In this document: positions 5,608 through 5,723 of the stretch, in pieces
Position numbering within the stretch: position 1 is the first letter of the stretch
How the letters are laid out: each line of letters opens with the position of its first letter
From: Deinococcus arcticus
Lineage (GTDB): Bacteria; Deinococcota; Deinococci; Deinococcales; Deinococcaceae
Assembly (NCBI RefSeq): GCF_003028415.1
Contig: NZ_PYSV01000043.1
Span: 1 to 5,723, forward strand
Direction of reading: 5' to 3'
Length of the DNA: 5,723 nt
The notes under the pieces: generated by a model
What the model saw: the letters and a program-made list of their open reading frames with translations, nothing else
The model's database searches: none
Told to the model about the DNA's origin: nothing
Program-made: the position numbers and the translations under genes

Positions 5608-5609
5608 GT

Positions 5610-5723
5610 TCAATTAATACGAATGGCTTCGTAGTGGGGTTGGAGGGTTCGACGGGCGACTTGGGTTGAAAACTGCCAACTGAGTGTGGCCCCAGCACGT
5701 TCACGCGCTGCGACCCAAGCCTC
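5610..5723 (-). CDS. C-terminal end of an IS630-family transposase (5' part outside window)
   Basis: The - strand frame is open from the window edge (5723) to TGA at 5612-5610, giving 37 residues. The order E-x-W-x3-R-x3-GAT-x2-WQFST-x2-AR-x2-L-x3-Y-x2-I fits the characteristic end of IS630-type DDE transposases, where a WxFT segment is followed by AR, L and a Tyr close to the stop. The DDE catalytic residues would lie outside the window. The recognition rests on memory of the family pattern, not on an alignment. Completeness of the element cannot be judged. Confidence 0.6.
   Translation of the reverse strand, partial: EAWVAARERAGATLSWQFSTQVARRTLQPHYEAIRIN

Larger units (their letters stand above)
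4772..5609. other. 838-base intergenic region with no supported gene
   Basis: Base composition falls to near balance, with AT-rich patches around 4850-4930 and 5040-5110. Open frames (for example + 5186-5506) have no ribosome site, domain or coherent composition. Visible structure is limited to the 18-bp palindrome at 4849-4866, short palindromes ACATGCATGT and CACATGTG around 4980-5010, and two KpnI-type GGTACC sites. The right part should contain the end of the IS630-like element. I see no RNA gene. Confidence 0.45.

Overview
The window looks like an accessory, mobile-element-rich stretch from a high-GC bacterium, most probably a Deinococcus or close relative. The host call is an inference from base composition and the type of TnpB-like and IS630-like remnants; no host marker gene is present. 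Recognisable genes fill under half of the window. Much of the rest has no convincing ORF, and one part is unusually rich in hairpins.

Layout, left to right. (1) 1-114: the C-terminal tail of an unrecognised + strand gene. (2) 198-671: a + strand gene for a 157-residue, highly charged protein of unknown function, clearly more AT-rich than its surroundings. (3) 672-1205: no supported gene, probably decayed sequence. (4) 3124 down to 1206, - strand: a three-gene set in the order TnpB-like RuvC/zinc-ribbon protein (366 aa), small Cys-rich zinc-knuckle-like protein (70 aa), Xre/MbcA/ParS-type antitoxin-like protein (162 aa). The last two are 12 bases apart. A strong GC hairpin lies between the first two, and a terminator-like hairpin precedes the first gene. 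(5) About 3446-4771: a 1.3-kb non-coding block with more than a dozen clean hairpins, including one about 38-base hairpin unit present twice, and a terminator-like hairpin with a T tail at its right edge. The G-U wobbles mostly fit a + strand transcript. This is the best candidate here for an undescribed element: a large structured RNA divergent from the TnpB-like gene. (6) 4772-5609: AT-richer intergenic sequence with an 18-bp perfect palindrome and no supported gene. (7) 5723 down to 5610, - strand: the C-terminal end of an IS630-family transposase whose body lies outside the window.

A possible combined reading, inference only: a TnpB-derived protein with no TnpA partner and an altered RuvC-III motif has become fixed in an operon with an antitoxin-fold DNA-binding protein lacking its RES toxin, beside a large structured RNA. 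That is compatible with a domesticated RNA-guided nuclease, a repressor, or a TA-like system. It is equally compatible with coincidental neighbours in a decaying mobile region. Comparative genomics of the co-occurrence would decide.
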